This document shows positions 11,839 to 25,440 of a DNA stretch of 64,000 nucleotides, piece by piece (position 1 is the stretch's first letter; each line of letters opens with the position of its first letter). The position numbers and the translations under genes are program-made. This DNA is from Epiperipatus broadwayi (Eukaryota > Onychophora > Udeonychophora > Euonychophora > Peripatidae), in assembly GCA_028023455.1 (NCBI GenBank), contig JAQFVV010000050.1, positions 3,412,626 to 3,476,625 of the forward strand. The letters run 5' to 3'. The notes below the pieces were generated by a model, which was not told where the DNA came from, did not search any database, and saw nothing but the letters and a program-made list of their open reading frames with translations.

Positions 11839-13159
11839 GTTATTTATTAATATATTGTGTTTTTTCAGAAATAAAGTGCATACAATTTATATATTCTGAT
11901 GGCATTTATTTTACTTTTTACTAGATATCCCTTCCAGAAATAGAAACAACCCATTATTAAGGGTAATAAAAGTTTGGAAATCATTTTTAAAGATTGTGGT
12001 CTTATTCCTAATCCTACAGAAACAGTAACCTCATCTTTTCATTTCACAATAAAAATATTTCTTAATCTCACCTTTTTGCCATAATATATTGAAACATAAT
12101 TTTATCCTATATTATTTTGTTTTATCAGTGTGAATTCCACTTTTAGCTCAATCCTATCAAAACCATCCGTCAGCCCAGAAGTCATACCGATATCTCACAT
12201 TATGGATTCATTAGAAACATACATTTTCCAGTAATCCACATAACACATGTCACTATTTATATTCATATACACATTATTTTTAGAGATACATAAACTTAAT
12301 TTCATACAATATGCATTTGAAACATATGACCGAAAATGTCTGACAAAGACAAATGATTCATAAGATGCACATTTTTTACTGAAGCAACACTCATCAGTTG
12401 GTCTAGATTATAATCTGTTACATATATCCTTATCATGTATTCAGCGTACACAAAGATATATTTTATACTTTAATTGACAGGTTTCAAATTGTCTGCTTTA
12501 CAACTTTGATACAATTCAATTTGTGGAAATATATTAATAACTTTTACTAATCATTTAGTAGACTAGACATTATCCATAACTGTAAATATATAGCCTTAAC
12601 TTATTTTCTTTAATACCTAGGATTAGAATAAAAATATTTTTTTTATGTATAATCAACTGAAAAGCCAGTTAGTACTACATAGGATTGTGATGCAAGCAAT
12701 TAAGGTCAGTTTCTCTGGAACTAGTTTATTTTATATATAAATATCATGCTCCTGCTTGAGAAAAAATACCTCCATTTACCTTTTGGATATTTAATTAAAC
12801 ATTACCATATGAAGTATAGCAGGTGCAGTGAAGTCTTCAAACATAGAGTCACTTTTTGTTCATTCACATATTTCTTCATCAGTCACCAGATATGAGAAAA
12901 AAAGTTGCCTTAAAATAAATTATATAATAAGCTACTAAGTAGATTGGCTTACCATTAACTTAATATAGAGTATTTTACAGAAAGAGTTTGCTATTAACTG
13001 AAAGAAGACCTTTTGATTCCTCTTGGAGGCCTTAAAGGAACTGAGCAGGGAAAATTTTTAATGTCTGCTCCATATGTTCTTGTTGTTGCAGCTGTTATTA
13101 CTATGTGGTTATTCATATAGTATAAGAACATGGATGAGCTGCTCATCAACATGCATTAG
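11839..13159. other. AT-rich spacer
   Basis: No gene, RNA or repeat signature that I can support. The stretch at 13000-13130 is less AT-rich and directly precedes a LINE, so part of it could be LINE leader or target DNA. Confidence 0.45.
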
Positions 13160-16100
13160 CCAGCATGGTGAGTTTATTGGCTTTTTACCTCTGAGTTTAA
13201 GATCAAGAAACACCATGGTCTTTTTTCTCAGTGCCTGATAAGGCAGAATGAATATTTGTGTATATGATAAATATTTTTCCAATACATATATATAATTATG
13301 ACAGACAAAAATAAAGCATGGCCCTTATTCCAGGAGGGTGTAAAGACACCAACCAATGCAGTAGTTGGTTGGTGAAGGCAGAGGTGCTAAGAATCCTCTG
13401 ATTGTGGACCCAGGTTGCCATTTGATGATGACTTTTTATTTAGGTACTTACAACTGCAAGATCACTTTCAAGTGAAGAAAGATTTCAAGAATTAGAAAAA
13501 GAACTGTCATATTTTAATGGGACATTATTGCATTTTATGAAGTTACAAGAAAAGGTGAAGCGACAATTATTTTAAAAAGTGGACATGTACTTTATTATTA
13601 AAGCACAAATATTGGAAATAGAAATGGAGTAGAATTCATTATAAATAAAAGGTGGAAGAACAACATTGTGAGATTGATGGTGTATTGGACAAAGTGGCAA
13701 GATTAGTTATACAATTTAATAGCAGATACCAAATGCAGATAATTCAGGTTTATGCCCCAACAAGTTCTCATAGTGATGAAGTAGTAGAAGATTTTTATAT
13801 GGAGGTAAAAAAGATTTTTGATCAGAGAAAACAACATCTTCAAACTGTTATGGGATAATTTAATACTAGAATTGGTAAACAAATGAAACATGAAAGTGTT
13901 GTATGTAATTTTGGTTATGGTAATAAAATTGAGAGAGGACATAGATTTGTCGAGTTTGCAGAAAAAGAAAAACTTTATATTATGAATTATGTTTTTGAGA
14001 AAAGGGTTAAAATGAAATGGACATTGAAGTATCCAAATGAAGGTACAGCAGAACTGGATTATATTTTGACTAACAGAAAATACATATTGCAAGATTGTAA
14101 TGGTCTTAATAAATTTAACACAGGAAGCGATCATTGATTAGTAAGATGTAAGATATTGTTAATGCAAAACTAGAGGGACAAAAATTATTAAGAAAAAGAA
14201 TATTTACAGTTGATATTCCTAATCTTCAGAAACATTCTGATGAATTTAAGTTAGCACTTACAAACCGGTTTCAAATATTAGTAGATTTTGAACATGATTT
14301 TGATTTGAATGAAATTAATGTGAAAATAACTGAAACACTTTTAAACACTGCAACAAAGATAGCTGGTAGAAATTTCTACTGAGACTAGAGCATTTATGAA
14401 GAAAAGAAGGAATATGAAGATGTACAAAAATGATGCACTAAAAAGAATTGAATATCTTGAATTTGGTAAAATGGTGTGGAAAAGAATTGAAAATGATATA
14501 AGAAAGTATAACTGTGAACTAGCAAGGAAAGCTGTAGAAGAGAATAAAAGTCTCAAGAGGGTAAAACAACATTTTGGTATTGGTAGGAAATTTATATCTG
14601 CAATAAGAAAAAGGATGGAATTATTACTAAAAAGAGAAATGACAGCATGAAATGGATAGAAGACTTTTATCAAAAATTATATAGTAATAAAGAACAAGTA
14701 CCTTATATATCTATTACATCTTCTGAATTGCCCAGAATTTTAAATAAAGAAGTGATACATGTAATTAAATGTATGAAGAAAGGAAAGGCTCCAGGTAATG
14801 ATGGAATTATAATTGATATATTAAAAGAAGCAGGTGAAGAAATAGAATTTTTTTTAGTAAAATTATATTCCAATTCAGTATTAATATTAATATTTAAAAA
14901 AGGTGATAAAGAAAATATTAGAAATTACAGACCTATCAGCCTATTATCAGTTTTATACAAAATTTTCACCCAGATAATTACAACTCATCTACAGAGAACA
15001 TTGGATTTCCACCAACCAAGAGAACAAGCTGGATTTAAAGTCATTTTAGTACAGTAGATCATATCCAAGAGAAGTTGTAAAAAGGATAAATTAATGAGTT
15101 GTCATTATGCTTCGGATTTGTAGATTATGAAAAGACATTTGATTCTATAAATATTTCTTCAGTGATTAAAACATCCAGGATATCGTCATCTTTTAAAAAA
15201 TATTTATAAAATGCAACAGCAACAATTAGATTACATAGTGATACTGGGAAAGTCAACACTGAGAAGGGTATAAGACAGGGTGATTCCATATCTCAAAATT
15301 TTTTTACAGCAGTGCTGAAATAAATATTTTGTGGATTAAAATCGGAAGCTAAAAGAGTGAAAGTAAATAGAGATTATTTTAAGTCATTTAGATTTGGCAG
15401 ATGATGTAGTTGTTTTTGCAAATAATGCTTTAGAGCTGCAGGAAATGTTCCAGGAGTTATCAGATGAAAGTAGGAAAGTAGGGCTAAAGATAAATGTTAA
15501 AAAACACTAATGTTTAATGAATTTTCTCAAAATATGAAAATAAAGATTGATTATGATGAGTTAAAAAAAGTTCACAGCTACAAATATCTTGGTCAGATTA
15601 TTAATACAGGTGGAAACATAATAAATGAAATTAATCATAGAATTAAACTTGGTTGGGTGCTTTTGGTAGAAATAACTTGTTACTAAAAGGAAATATGCCT
15701 ATGAGTTTGAAATGGGAGGTTTTTAATAAATGTGTTTTATTAGTTCTTACTTATGGATCTGAGACTTGGACACTTAATAGAAGAATAATACAGAGACTTT
15801 AGACCACTTAAAGAAGTATGGAGAGATGCAAGTTGGGAGTAACAAGAAGAGATCAAAAAATGCAATATATGGGTAAGAGAACAAACAGGTTTTATTGACC
15901 TCATTGAAAAAATTAAAAGACTGAAGTGGAGTTATGCTGAACATATTGCTAGAAGAAATGATAAATAGTTGGACAAATGAAATCTTAAACTGGATTCCAA
16001 GAGATTGTACAATATTGAGAAAGGGACAACATGTGAGATGGATAGATGGAATAAGAAAGTGTGCAGGCGTGCTCTGGAATAGAGAAGCTAAAGTTTGCTG

Positions 16101-16165
16101 AAGATGGATTGAACTTGAAAATACCTTCTTCCTATCATGGATTGATAATGGTTGATGATGATGAT
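13160..16165 (+). pseudogene. Decayed near-full-length LINE (CFDP2-like, APE endonuclease plus RT)
   Basis: This copy keeps the native order. The leader (13165-13310) and EN start (about 13300) are followed by the EN core with 'YAPTSSHSDE' (13750-13785), a 'TVMG-FN' region with a stop where MGDFN is expected (13845-13865), 'NEGTAELDYILT' and 'TGSDH' (14035-14137). The linker and RT follow: '[12 protein letters not shown]', '[13 protein letters not shown]', a degenerate 'DYEKTFDSI', 'RQGDSIS', a damaged ADD catalytic region ('ADDVVVF', 15398-15420), and the C-terminal MERC/GHIAR block with 'AEHIARR'. It ends at a TGATGATG tail. At least ten stops or frameshifts make it non-coding. It is the unrearranged reference for the inverted copy at 39.6 kb. 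Confidence 0.9.
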
Positions 16166-16609
16166 TTTAAACTAACTCTTGTCTCTAATTAAACATAAAA
16201 ATGGAATTCTTATAATAATTTCACTATCCAGACTAAGCAGTAAATTGTGCGGGATTTAATTTTCCTAGTCATTTCTAGAGTCTTATCAACAAATTTAGAA
16301 CAATCTATGTTCATCACTCTTACCTGATTCATAAATGGAATTTAAAAACCACTGACATATTTGCATTTGGACAAACAAAAGCCATGAAACACATATAAAT
16401 GGCTGTTGAATATACTGTCATACTGATGTATTTGAAAGCCTTAATAAATCCACTAGTGATTCTATTCCCTGGTTGAAATTCCTACCAGTTACTTTCTTAC
16501 ATTTTGGTAATAGTTAAGTTTTTAAAGAAATCAGGCTCCAATGAAATAACTAATATATATATATTTGAAAAAGCAAATCATATATCACATGACTTATTTT
16601 AAGCTTGTA
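16166..16609. other. AT-rich spacer
   Basis: No feature was recognised between the LINE tail and the family II fold-back sequence. Confidence 0.45.
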
Positions 16610-17078
16610 TTATGGATATGTAATATAGGGACCATATCAATAGCTTAACAATATTTCATTGATAAGTGCCACAAGAGAAAGCATTTAAAAATTTGTATCT
16701 AAAATAATCCCTATCGTCAGACTGGTTGGCTCATTCAGTGAGATACTGGGACATTCAGACACTAGATCTAATAATATCAATTCAAAGCCAGAACTTATCT
16801 AATACATAACTATTAAGTAGAAAATCTGAAATATTCAGACACATAAATGTCTTTAAATATTTCAGACACATAAATGTCTTTAAATCCAGCTATCAAACTC
16901 AAGTAGCTATATGGGTCTGAAAACACTTCAACCTCACCATATACTAATGGTCTCAGCAATATAACACCACCAGAGAACCCAAGAGCAAAATTATCATAAT
17001 CAAAAAAGCAAGTCATATATCACATAACTTGTTTTAAGCTTGTATTACAGATATGCATTATAGGGAGCATACCAATAG

Positions 17079-17115
<37 letters not shown>

Positions 17116-17150
17116 CCAATAGCTCTCTCTCTCTCTATATATATATATAT
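16610..17150. mobile_element. Fold-back element, family II, with (CT)n/(TA)n tract
   Basis: It shares with the 4.6-5.3 kb element 'gagaaagcatttaaa', 'agacactagatcta', 'gaaaatctgaaa.attcagacac' and 'caaactcaa.tagctatatgg'. A ~27-bp block ('tttcagacacataaatgtct' region) is duplicated in tandem at 16828-16883. The terminal 'cataacttgttttaagctt' block appears inverted or repeated at 16580-16630 and 17010-17060. Microsatellites at 17080-17105 (CT) and 17106-17152 (TA, CT, TA) follow, with 'taccaatagct' duplicated between them. Confidence 0.65.
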
Positions 17151-17300
17151 ACGCAAATTTATAAATAAATATTTAAAAATACAGTATTTAAAAGCTTATA
17201 AAAATATATGTATAACAGTCACTTAGGAGCGCTTTCTACTAACTTGTAGCTTTGTCAACTATCACGTTTAAAATGTCAGCTTTCCCATAATTCAATGATG

Positions 17301-17645
17301 TCAACTTTCCCATAATTCTGTGATCTTAATGTTTACTGCTAGCCTATTAACCAAATGTTGCTTGTATTTACATATTAACATCGCCTCTTTAATTTTCCTT
17401 TTATTATTATTTCTTTCAGTTTCCAATATTTTTACGTTGTTATAATTAAAATTGAAACCATATATACATGATTTATTATGGTCATAAAAGACAGAAGCTG
17501 ATAAATTATCATTATTTTTAAAATTTTGTTTTGTATTTTGAACCCTTTTAAATAACAATAAGTGTTCCTTTGTTCTGCACCTCGATTCACCTATACATCC
17601 ACGGCCACACCCACATGTCCATTTGTAAATGATACAATTTTTATT
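17301..17645 (-). pseudogene. Penelope-like GIY-YIG domain fragment (lineage B)
   Basis: On the minus strand, starting near 17645, the frame reads a 'IIYKWTCGCG' strand, then 'CIGESRC' (YIG with Tyr changed to Cys), and a shortened 'RTKEH' helix. These are followed by the 85-residue segment 'ASVFYDHNKSCIYGFNF' and the basic 'NNKRKIKEAMLI' helix, ending in an 'ITELWES' tail. A few residues between the YIG and EH parts are missing compared with the copies at 19.5 and 52.6 kb, so the nuclease is probably dead. No RT is attached. Confidence 0.75.
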
Positions 17646-18030
17646 TGTAAAACATGTTTAAGATTGCTGATGGTTATCTAAATTGGGATTGTCTAAATGT
17701 TGTTTGATTTCTAATGGTTATATATATATATATTCATGAGTTACATTCTCATCCTTAAAATAAGTGATAGTAGTTAAGCAATTATGATACTCATTAATGG
17801 AATATATATTTATAGTAATATCTAAAGTCTTATTATGAGCTTTTTTATAATTTTTTTTTTTTTTACATTAATTTTCAAATCAATTTTTCATCAACTCTAT
17901 TTAATAAATACAATCCATAATATAACTTATTTTATCACACAACTTTTTTCAATAAATCTTCATATTTATTGCTGCAATTTAAATCGTCACAACACTTTAA
18001 AGAATCATGAGGATTTAAATCAATTCTCAT
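17646..18030. other. AT-rich spacer with short (TA)n
   Basis: No feature was recognised. The 65-residue frame at 17835 is Phe/Ile-rich low complexity and is not supported. Confidence 0.4.
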
Positions 18031-18059
18031 AGATAAATATATATAATTTCTACTGACTG

Positions 18060-18300
18060 TTGCCTTTGACAGAATAGCTTAATTTGTTAGAGGATTGACT
18101 TAAAATTCTATATTCTATAATCTAAAGGGGTAAGTTTGACTGCTATACTAATATTGTTATTGGTCAGAGCAGTAACACCTGAAGAAGTGTGGAGAGTATA
18201 ACTACATGAAACATTGTGTAAACACTAACTTGTGTTGTCTATTTGTGTGTCATTACTAACAAGTTGTTAGATGTTCAACATTTAATGATAGATGATGGAA
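18060..18300 (+). mobile_element. Single arm of a PLE-tail-like repeat with hammerhead-like core
   Basis: It matches one arm of the palindrome at 60.1-60.6 kb: 'tttgactgctatactaat', 'ttattggtcag', 'agtaacacctgaagaa', 'cattactaacaagttgtt' and 'ttcaacatttaatgatag'. At 18179-18212 there is a CTGAAGA core, a six-pair stem (GTGTGG with CTACAT, two wobbles), then GAAAC, which resembles the hammerhead core CUGANGA...GAA. I could not find a convincing stem I, so activity is not claimed. Confidence 0.55.
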
Positions 18301-18900
18301 ATAATCAACACATTACCACAGCTTTTTTCCCCATTACTAAAGACTTCAGTTTGCAAACACAGCAATAGCTTCAATTTTTGTTTTTACTCAATTAATTTTA
18401 GAGACTAGGTAGAAAAATTTCGTTCAAGCCTTCTGTAGTTGTGATTCAAGATATTTCCACATACATTCAACAAATGCATTCCTGTGTCAAGGGATCAGTG
18501 GATTGTCTCATTATAAACATTATAAATATTTGGCTTTATTAAGATGTTTAATATATACACAGTCAAGAAGAAAACAACGTTTATACAACTCATTTGACAT
18601 CAAGACCAATGATGAATAAACACTTATAGATTTCTTTTTATATTTAATATTTAACAAAAATAAATATATGATTATATAAAGACTATATAAAAAATTTTAA
18701 GCTTGCATGAAATTCACTTAGATTTAAATCCTAAATCACACATCATACGAAAGTGACCTTAATATTTTAGGTTAATCAAGAACTTCATTGCTTGTGGTCC
18801 ATCAAAACTTTGATCCATTAGAAATAACAGAACTAGATTCATGATTAATGGACCATAAATTTTCCATAATTACTGAGCCATAACTTTTATAGTTTGATAC
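18301..18900. other. AT-rich spacer
   Basis: No feature was recognised. Confidence 0.4.
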
Positions 18901-18919
18901 TCTAACACTGCATTAAACA

Positions 18920-19300
18920 TGCATATATATATATATATATGACAATAGATGGCGTTCTACCAAAAACACCATCAAGCGTAAGTTTGTTTACATAAATGTC
19001 AGAGCAAGCATTCACTATCTCTAACTTTAGTTCCACTTTCAGATCATGATTTCAAGCTATTTGCTATCGTCAGTGAACGACAGGAATAAGAAAATAGATC
19101 TAAACACAAACTCTGAGTGTTTATGAAACAGTTTCTATTCAGCTTGCAAGTGTGAATCTTTTAGACATGTAATGTCTTCAAACTCAGCATAGCAAGCCAG
19201 ATAGCTACTCAGGTCTGATATCAGTTCAGCATCACCACATAGTAGAAGCTTCTGCAATATATATCATTGCAAGAAAGACCTCAAAGGTACATTTATGAAA
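18920..19300. mobile_element. Fold-back family II related sequence
   Basis: It shares the 'cttttagacatgtaatgtcttcaaa', 'gatagctactcaggtctgat', 'ttcagcatcaccacata' and 'gcaatatatatcattgcaag' blocks, with variation, with the centres of the 4.9 and 16.8 kb copies. The left edge has a 'tagatggcgttctacc' motif like the 'tagatggagcttta' end at 51.85 kb. The arms are not clearly paired here, so it is a fragment or a diverged member. Confidence 0.5.
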
Positions 19301-19342
19301 AACAAAAACACAAGTTAAAACTTGCTAACGCTTGTATTTATG

Positions 19343-19350
<8 letters not shown>

Positions 19351-19379
<29 letters not shown>

Positions 19380-19421
19380 CAATACCCATTATAAAATATT
19401 ATATATATATATATATATATG
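19351..19421. repeat. (TA)n microsatellites beside a PLE
   Basis: Two TA tracts (about 19351-19375 and 19403-19420) directly border the PLE end. TA tracts flank several insertions in this window. Confidence 0.9.
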
Positions 19422-19465
19422 ATTTAACAGTAAATACAATATTATAGTTTAAATTCTTTTGTAAC

Positions 19466-19494
19466 GCTTTCGATTATGTGGCAATCCTCATCAG
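19466..19494 (-). other. Hammerhead-like core (CTGATGA-stem-GAAA) in the PLE 3' region
   Basis: On the minus strand, CTGATGA is followed by one G, then GATT, a seven-base loop, AATC, then GAAA. This matches the conserved CUGANGA...GAA core of hammerhead ribozymes with one extra purine before stem II. Hammerhead motifs are established in PLE terminal repeats. By eye I cannot draw stems I and III, so this may be a degenerate or recruited motif. Confidence 0.5.
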
Positions 19495-19528
19495 CTTTAA
19501 CTGAAATTCAATTTTTTTAATCTTAATG

Positions 19529-20188
19529 TTATGTATATTTCCATAAGCTGGTATGGCCTGTATTTGCAACTTGCCTATTAGTAACATCTTCCTTATATTT
19601 ATCAATCAAAATTACCTCTTTAATTTTCCTCTTTTTATGATTTCTTTCTTCCATTAATATTTTTATTTCACTACTATTAAATGTAAACCTATAATTAGAA
19701 GTCTTTTCATGGTCAAAGAATACTGAAGCTGTATTAAATTGACTATTTACATTATTTTTAATTCGATTATATAATAATTGATGCTCCTTCAATCTTTTCT
19801 CCACAGAACATCTCGATTCAACGATATATAATTTCTGACATCCACATGAAATCTGATAAATTATATTACTTCTTTGCAATTTAGAAATTATACTCTTAGA
19901 ATTATTAATCAATCGATTAACATTTGGAGAAACACAAAATGAAATATTATACTTTTCTTTAAATATATTCTTAATTAATTTAGATTGCATGTTATTTATA
20001 AATGGCATAGATATCCATTTTTTATTATCTAAAGTAACACTGCAAACACTCTTCTTATTATTAAATGAATTTACTATATGCAAGATTTGGTTTTTATCAT
20101 AACCAATCTTTAAAAGTTCATTAGCAAAGAGTTCAATATTTAAAATTTTATCACTCTTATATTTACATAATTTATCATTGCGATGCAA
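19529..20188 (-). pseudogene. PLE linker plus GIY-YIG endonuclease domain (lineage B, catalytic motif damaged)
   Basis: 219 residues. The first ~100 are a Lys/Asn/Ile-rich linker that in PLEs lies between RT and nuclease ('KWISMPFINNMQSKLIK' region). From about residue 110 comes the nuclease: 'IIYQISCGCQKLYIVES' (first strand, one CGC, and YIG changed to YIV), 'VEKRLKEHQLLY' (catalytic-helix Arg and the EH pair kept), 'ASVFFDHEKTSNYRFTF', and a basic 'KKRKIKEVILI' helix. The tail 'TSLWKY' resembles 'ITELWES' of the 17.3 kb copy. No frameshift over 219 codons suggests modest age, but loss of the YIG glycine argues against activity. RT is absent, so the element is 5'-truncated. Confidence 0.8.
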
Positions 20189-20228
20189 AAGAATTTAAAC
20201 TATAATATTGTATTTACCGTTAAAATTT

Positions 20229-21427
20229 TATATATATACAATATATAAATTTTTAAACAACTATTAATAATATTTTAACATAAGGATAATAAGGTACCTA
20301 AGAATAATTCCAGATACCAAGATTGATCATGGATAATTCTGTCCACAACAGTTAGTAGCCATGTTTTTTTTTAATTATACATTTTCAGGGGCATAGTTAA
20401 TTAATGTTTTACTTTCTAATGTTAAAACATATCAATAAATTGATTATAAATTCCTGCTAATTTAAAAAAATAGCAGTAAATGTATTATAAATTTCATTCA
20501 CAACATGTAATTTATTTCATTTTTTTAAAATATTGTATTACATGTAAATGTTATTTTTAAATAAGCAAAAAAATGAACAGGGAGAATACTTCCACATCAG
20601 TGGTTATCTGGTGGCCCATGCAAAGAGATCAGCAAATGCTATATAATAACTATTACAGGGAGAACAGCTACTATTCTTATGGATGTGGCCTTTGGATCTA
20701 TGATTTATTCTGATAACTGGAAGGCATTGAATATTATAAAGTGAATTGCAGATATAACTTCATTTCTATGGTTGTTTTTTTTTTTAAAAAAATCCCTGTA
20801 GCTTAAATTAATAAATTTATTTTATTTAAATTTTATTGTCATAGTTTTGTGTTATTTCTGTGAATGGAATTTATAATTCGTTTATTGCTATCTTTTAAAG
20901 TTATCAGGAATTTATAATCGATTAATTCGATATTTTTAAATATTAATAACAAAAACATATTTGTTAGGGTTATGGAATAACTATGTGACTGAAAAGTTAT
21001 AATAAAAAAGCCATAATTGCCAACTTATGTGTCTGTAATTATCTGTAATCAATCTTGGTGTCCAGATTTACTGAATAATGTTAATATATATATATATATA
21101 TACAATTTTAAAAGCATGTTTATGATTAGATGTATTACATTAATCATTTTAATTAAGTATGTATGCTTTATATAATACTCATGTTATATTAGATGCTTAA
21201 TTGAAAATAGCAATTAGAATTAATGTAGTTGTGTAATAAGATTTATTTAAACTTCTTTGAATTAATAATTTCAAACTCTGTAGTCAAGTTGGAATCTTTT
21301 ATGTTCATATAAACTTATAGGCCATAAATAAAAGTGGTTTTTTACTTCTTATTGTTAAAAAAGGTTGTCTTGACAGCAAATTGAGTTGTTGATTGCTATT
21401 GTTATTAAGTGTTGTCTGCTTTCATGT

Positions 21428-21475
<48 letters not shown>

Positions 21476-22790
21476 TAGACTGAATAATACATTTATAAAT
21501 TAATATTTTTCCAGAAGTGTAAATGTAATAAAGATGAGGGTTTAAAATATTAATTTTAATTTTGTATGTATGGTGTCTCCTGTATGAAAATAAAATTTTT
21601 GAAAAATGTAATTATTTTTTATAATAATTTCCATTTTAAAGGTTATAATCTATGAAGCACATATGATATGCAAGTTGCAGAAGCTATATGCCTGAAAAAT
21701 ATTAATCACTCAGTTAAGGCTGAGCGCTTTCGAGGTTCCATGTCTCATAATCATAATCATATTGAAAACTGCAATATTGTTTGTATTAGAATCACTATAT
21801 GCAAATTAGATGCAAATGAGTTAGGTTAATAAATCTATTTTAATTATATGAACAGAGGTAATTTAGAGAAATTATTGTAATCATATTTTTTTTAAAAAAG
21901 TTGCATTTATACATTTATTTATTGAAAACTTTTTTAATTGATAACTTCCTGTAGTTTTAAAATGTTTAATTAAAAAAGTTAAACGAAAGCAGTATAATCA
22001 TATAACAGCAATTTAAAGAATTTTAGCACTACCATCTTCTCTTTAATTGATTGATTCTTTTATAATACATTTGAAAACAATTTGCAAAATTACTTAGAGA
22101 TAAATTTTGGATAACTAAAAAACTTGTTTTGTTTTGTGAAGTTTATTAAGATTCGTAATTATTTTTACACAATAATTGTATCATAATTACTAAAAATTAA
22201 AAATATATGTTATTCAACAAATATTTTAATTGTACATGTTTTATCATTAAAAATAGAAGCATTAACTTATAGCACAAATTATCAAAAAAAAAAAAAACCC
22301 CACAGCATTCTGATTATTACATTTTATGAAAATAATAGCTAATATGTCTTTGCTGATACTAGATTAGGATAATTTGAGATATTCTAAAAATTAAAAACAA
22401 TTTTAGTATTTTAAAGCTGAATTTGATAGACCTTTCAGAGATAAATATTTTTTCAGTTCTACTTTAAATACAAGTTATAATAAAAAAGATTTCACTTATT
22501 TTCTGAAATCATTCTGCTCTACAAAGAGTTCCATGATGAAAGTATCTTATGTGACATTATGATCTCATTTTTTCAACATTTGAAATGTTTAAATAAGAAT
22601 TTTATATATTATTTGATTTGTAAACATATATTACTGCCACATCAAGTTTAAATTATTGAATTCTGATATAAAAAAATGTTTTAATGCTAAAATCAGAAGT
22701 TAAAAACTTAGAAAAAGTATCACCAGGGAGGATAAATCTATCACAATGTGGAAGAATTAAAAGAAAACAAAATAATTTATTAAATCATTA
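20229..22790. other. AT-rich spacer with microsatellites
   Basis: No gene or transposon was recognised. Microsatellites are (TA)n near 21082-21101 and (CA)n(TA)n at 21432-21475. Confidence 0.5.
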
Positions 22791-22794
22791 AATG

Positions 22795-22930
22795 ATATTC
22801 AAATTTTTTATGTCAAGATCTCCAATATAAGTTTGTTTTTCCCCAGTTACCTCATATGATATTTTAATCTGTTTAGCTGCAACCTCCATCTTTCTATTAT
22901 GGATGGAATATAGTGAGATTTTGATCCATA
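22795..22930 (-). pseudogene. Relic of a second RTE-like LINE (RT N-terminal region)
   Basis: On the minus strand a short open stretch reads '...HNRKMEVAAKQIKIS' followed by 'VTGEKQ'. This resembles the block 'EVE.AIK.MKNGKA.GEDQ' that opens the reverse transcriptase domain of RTE/CFDP2-type LINEs. The matching block in the 39.6 kb LINE ('[18 protein letters not shown]') is different enough that this is probably another lineage. The reading frame ends within 35 codons. It initially looked like a spliced exon because a GTAACT lies inside it. Confidence 0.45.
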
Positions 22931-23890
22931 TTCATCTACATTTGAACATTTAATTTTGTAATTAATCTTTCTTTTATACCATATATGTTGACAATCAAAT
23001 GATAGATATTCTGAAAGTTAATATTTGATCTTTGCAAAATAAGAAAATAAATTTTAAATAAAAAATTTTTCTATAACAATGGCATTGACCAACATTGGAA
23101 TAGTTTATCTATCCAAAATTTAGTGGAATATACTATTAAATATTTGAATCTATTTTTTTAAATCAAAAAATTAAAGGTTGAGTATCATTATGTAATGAAA
23201 ATATATCTTAAATGTAAACATAAAATTTACTATTATTAAAATGTTAAAAACATTCTTTACTATTTTGACAAAAAGTTGCTCTATGTTGTCCACTAAAATC
23301 AGCCTTCACTTGTAATAATACGTTTTTAAGAGTTGTCTTCCTAAAAATACATGTTTTGAAAAAAATATAATTGTAGTGATGTAATTTTTTGGTTTAAAAT
23401 AAATTATTTTTTTATAAAAATATTGCTAAATAATCTTTAATATGTAAACAAATAACTGAAAATTACAATTTTGCTTTAGGAAAATATATTTTTCAGTTAT
23501 TTGTCTTTGGACACAATACTATACCAGTTCAGAAATTGTCATTTGTATTTACATCTAAAGGAGCAGATTTAACAGCATTGATAAAAAAATTACCTATTGA
23601 AATTATGTAATACTTCTGTATAATGCTGACATCTTCAGACATTTAAAAAAAATGTAACTATAATGTACAATTATAGATAGGTCTAAAACAACATTCAAAA
23701 TATATAGTAATGATAGCATCACTATAATACTCCAGATAAAATTTAATGCAGTATTACCATTATTCAAATTACAATGATAAAAGTTAAAAACTTTAATATA
23801 TTTAAAATGAAATATAGTTTATTAATACTAATAAATCATTGGAAAAATATATTTTAAATATACAAAGAAGCTTTCATATTATATTTAAAA
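22931..23890. other. AT-rich spacer
   Basis: No feature was recognised. Confidence 0.45.
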
Positions 23891-23895
23891 CTTAC

Positions 23896-23977
23896 CTTTC
23901 TTTTTGACGATTCCCAATGTTTCATACAAGATCCTGAGCAAATTAAAATATGCTGTTCCCTTAAAGAAGCCTGCCAT
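23896..23977 (-). CDS. Possible internal exon of an unidentified host gene
   Basis: On the minus strand, an 82-bp stretch of unusually balanced composition lies between a plausible acceptor (TGTATATAG) and a near-consensus donor (AAAG|GTAAGT). Two frames are open through it, one starting MAGFFKGT and the other containing 'ICSGSCMKHWE', so the protein cannot be named. No further exon could be linked: the nearest candidate, at 22.85 kb, is better explained as a LINE relic. If real, it implies a gene on the minus strand with introns longer than several kb. Confidence 0.35.
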
Positions 23978-23979
23978 CT

Positions 23980-25304
<1,325 letters not shown>

Positions 25305-25440
25305 ATAGGAAAGGAAGTTAGATAGATGGATCGATAATTAGGATCTATATTGAGATAGATAAATAAATAGATAAATAATAGATAGGCAGACCAATAGGGA
25401 TAGACAAAGATGGATAGATGAAAAGATACATAGACAGATA

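Larger units (their letters stand above)
19421..20228 (-). mobile_element. Penelope-like element fragment bounded by ~40-bp inverted repeats
   Basis: On the minus strand a 219-residue frame is followed by a hammerhead-like core and then the terminus. The sequence at 19421-19462 and 20187-20228 is the same ~40 bp in inverted orientation ('ttaaattcttttg' and 'caaaagaatttaa' are the inner edges). The element sits between TA-rich tracts. Inverted terminal extensions of a few tens of bp are known from Penelope copies. Here they frame a copy that keeps only the linker and endonuclease. Confidence 0.75.

Noticed and set aside
18179-18212. Active hammerhead ribozyme
   Set aside because: The core and stem II are present, but the bases flanking the core do not pair into a stem I, so only a hammerhead-like motif is reported.
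22795-22930. Second spliced exon joining to the 23.9 kb candidate
   Set aside because: The reading frame continues through the supposed donor and matches the start of an RTE-like reverse transcriptase, so a LINE relic explains it better.
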